Assembly: GCA_963169175.1 (NCBI GenBank)
Contig: CAUJFK010000172.1
Coordinates: 1-16,404, forward strand
Reading direction: 5' to 3'
From: Acidobacteriota bacterium
GTDB taxonomy: Bacteria > Acidobacteriota > Blastocatellia > Pyrinomonadales > Pyrinomonadaceae
DNA: 16,404 bases
This document shows, in pieces, positions 14,951 to 16,404 of this stretch (position 1 is its first letter; every line of letters starts with the position of its first letter). The notes below the pieces were generated by a model. It ran no database searches. It saw only the letters and a program-made list of their open reading frames with translations, and had not been told where the DNA came from. A program made the position numbers and the translations under genes.

Positions 14951-15919
14951 TCATGATGACAGTTGAAATCGCCTCAGTTCGTCTAATAGTGAGACGAGAC
15001 CCATTGAATCAAACAGTCGCTTGGGCATCGCTTCGTTCATGTGCGATGCTCCGGCGTTGTACCATGCTCCGTGGCCGTTGTTTGCACTCTTCCAGGCACG
15101 GTGCCTGGCAATGCCGGGTTTCATTAGTTCCTTCATTCGTTTTGGAGGCCGTTTCCACTGCTGCCATTTTATACAGCGCAGACTCTTGGCCAGGAACTTT
15201 GTGATCGATTTGAGCACACGCTCGCCGGCACGAGGCGACCGAACATAGATGTTGCAGTCGTCGGCGTAGCGGCAGAACTTGTGCCCTCGTCTTTCCAGTT
15301 CCTTGTCCAGATCGTCCAGCAGAATGTTTGACAGCAGCGGTGACAAGGGTGAGCCTTGCGGCGTCCCTTGCGTCCTTTGACTCGTCACCCCACCCATCAT
15401 CATTCCTGCCTGAAGGTATCGCCGGATCAAGAGCAGTGCCAGTTTATCCGAGACTCGCCGTGCAACCCTCGACATCAGCACGTCGTGGTTTACCCGGTCG
15501 AAGAATTTCTCCAGATCCATGTCAACTACGTACCTTCGCTCGTTTGACGCGTGTTCTCTCGCTTTTATTACAGCTTGATGAGCACTTCGTCTTATACGAA
15601 AGCCGTAGCTCGATTCGGAAAAGTTCTCCTCAAAGTACGGGCTTAGAACCTGATGCACGGCTTGTTGTATCAGCCGATCCACAACTGTCGGGATGCCCAA
15701 TTGCCGCATCCCGCCCGTCGGTTTCGGTATCTCAACCACTCTTATAGCTTGTGGCCGATATTGCCCTGATAACAACTCCTCTTTGATTCCCGCCCAGTGC
15801 TTTCGCAGGTATGGCATCAATTCTTCGACCCTCATGTTGTCCACGCCGGCCGCTCCTTTGTTTGCCTTTACCTGCTTGTATGCACGGAGCATGTTCTCGC
15901 GTGCGACCACTATTTCCAT
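14951..15919 (-). CDS. ltrA: Group II intron reverse transcriptase, thumb/maturase region deleted
   Basis: This 322-residue protein is a group II intron reverse transcriptase. The RT domain (about residues 1-245) is well kept: VVEIPKPTGGMRQLGIPTVVDR (61-82), VVDMDLEKFFDRVNHD with Asp133/Asp135, GTPQGSPLSPLLSN (185-198) and the catalytic YADD (218-221). After FLAKSL (242-247) the sequence jumps directly to RCIKWQQWKRP, which belongs to the far C-terminus of full-length relatives (about 430 residues) and ends AWKSANNGHGAWYNAGASHMNEAMP. Roughly 100 or more residues, covering the thumb and most of maturase domain X, are therefore absent by an in-frame deletion near 15176-15186. No endonuclease domain exists, as in class C. 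The TGA stop overlaps the base of domain V. Splicing or mobility activity is unlikely without help in trans. Confidence 0.85.
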   Translation of the reverse strand: MEIVVARENMLRAYKQVKANKGAAGVDNMRVEELMPYLRKHWAGIKEELLSGQYRPQAIRVVEIPKPTGGMRQLGIPTVVDRLIQQAVHQVLSPYFEENFSESSYGFRIRRSAHQAVIKAREHASNERRYVVDMDLEKFFDRVNHDVLMSRVARRVSDKLALLLIRRYLQAGMMMGGVTSQRTQGTPQGSPLSPLLSNILLDDLDKELERRGHKFCRYADDCNIYVRSPRAGERVLKSITKFLAKSLRCIKWQQWKRPPKRMKELMKPGIARHRAWKSANNGHGAWYNAGASHMNEAMPKRLFDSMGLVSLLDELRRFQLSS

Positions 15920-16404
15920 TAACCGCGACGTTCCCGTCTCGCCTTTTCCTTTCCTTGCCGTGACGTTTGACGCAACTCCTCTCTATCCATCGCGGATTCC
16001 GTCCGCTGCTCGTCGAGCGAGTATCGGGCATCTCAGCCATACTATCCTGCGTCTCCTTCGTCATCGAAATTCAAGTGCGATACTTATCGCCATGTTCGAG
16101 CCTTCGCACCGGTCGCACTGGTGCTGCTATGCTCTCTGCTGACTTCTGCCATCCCGTCGAATCGCCTCTTGACGACCCTAGCCCCCAATACAAGGGGCAG
16201 AATGACAGACCTCCCCGAATAAGATGTGTTCACTTTCCGGCTTATGCCCGTCGTATCTACGCCAGTGCCTTCCGTACAGGTATCGGACTTTGAGTCTTTG
16301 TGCCCTCTCATCCAGGCCTTGACGCCTCTCATACGCTTCCTGTTCGTCGAGCCAGCCTTTTGCTTACAGCTTCCTTCAGATCCCACCTCGCGGCGGACAC
16401 CCTT
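15920..16404 (-). ncRNA. Group II intron domains I-III (5' part missing) and RT leader
   Basis: No full gene lies in these 485 bases. Read on the minus strand they have the character of the structured 5' part of a group II intron, including the GGGATCTGAAGGAAGC segment near 16367-16382. Between about 16064 and 15920 three short open segments occur in successive frames: MTKETQD onward, then MDREELRQ to KARRERRG with a TAA, then the ATG of the RT at 15919 in a TAATG overlap. They look like fragments of an N-terminal extension. Confidence 0.6.

Larger units (their letters stand above)
14880..16404 (-). mobile_element. Group IIC-like intron, 5' end beyond the window
   Basis: On the minus strand the window holds structured RNA (16404-15920), an intron reverse transcriptase (15919-14951) and a domain V plus domain VI pair (14950-about 14880). 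This order is that of a group II intron with its protein in domain IV. The protein lacks an endonuclease domain and domain V carries a CGC triad, both features of class C. GGTGGGATCTGAAGGAAGC-like sequence near the window end (about 16367-16385) resembles domain I of bacterial group II introns. The 5' boundary (GTGYG) and the 5' exon are not in the window. Several lesions suggest a decayed copy. Confidence 0.8.

Noticed and set aside
15328..15747. 139-codon plus-strand frame opposite the reverse transcriptase
   Set aside because: It is a shadow of the RT gene, which has clear catalytic motifs on the minus strand.
14951..15919. Retron or DGR reverse transcriptase (defence or diversity system)
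   Set aside because: The C-terminal GASHMN segment, the GTPQGSPLSPLLSN motif and the adjacent domain V/VI RNA identify a group II intron protein; no msr/msd RNA or variable/template repeats were seen.

Overview
The window is about 16.4 kb of bacterial chromosome with moderate GC. It most resembles Acidobacteriota, perhaps class Blastocatellia. That placement is an inference from gene content (paired secreted DUF3857/transglutaminase proteins, a DhnA-type class I aldolase, periplasmic metallo-beta-lactamase-fold proteins, a secreted TPR protein) and from many palindromic intergenic repeats. No rRNA, tRNA or marker gene is present to confirm it.

Layout. 239-1200 (+): a 96-residue protein of unknown function overlaps by 4 bases a glyoxalase II-like metallo-hydrolase. 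1433-2341 (+): a secreted metallo-beta-lactamase-fold protein behind an extended -10 promoter overlapped by a perfect 10-bp inverted repeat. 2389-3471 (-): class I fructose-bisphosphate aldolase. 3687-7659 (+): two tandem secreted DUF3857/transglutaminase-like proteins; the second keeps a Cys-His-Asp triad, while the first aligns Ser, His and Ser at those positions. A strong bidirectional terminator (7730-7762) ends this operon and the facing permease operon. 7789-11283 (-): two amino-acid permeases, one LAT-like and one CAT-like with a long C-terminal extension. 11469-12923 (+): an aromatic-L-amino-acid decarboxylase-like PLP enzyme, divergent from the permeases, with promoters that interleave. 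12924-13412: about 490 bases without a gene, holding a composite of hairpins arranged as an inverted pair. 13413-13874 (+): a TrxC-type thioredoxin with an N-terminal zinc ribbon. 13941-14873 (+): a secreted protein of eight TPRs. 14880-16404 (-): the 3' part of a group IIC-like intron whose reverse transcriptase lacks the thumb/maturase region and whose domain V has a mismatch at the presumed catalytic triad.

How the genes may work together. The permease pair and the decarboxylase look like one amino-acid uptake and decarboxylation locus. The DUF3857 pair looks like a two-protein envelope module with one active and one possibly inactive transglutaminase fold. The other genes are housekeeping or stress functions. 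I see no CRISPR array, phage genes or obvious defence island. The most unusual items are the decayed intron, the active/degenerate transglutaminase pair, and the palindromic repeats, one of which supplies the stop codon of a permease gene.
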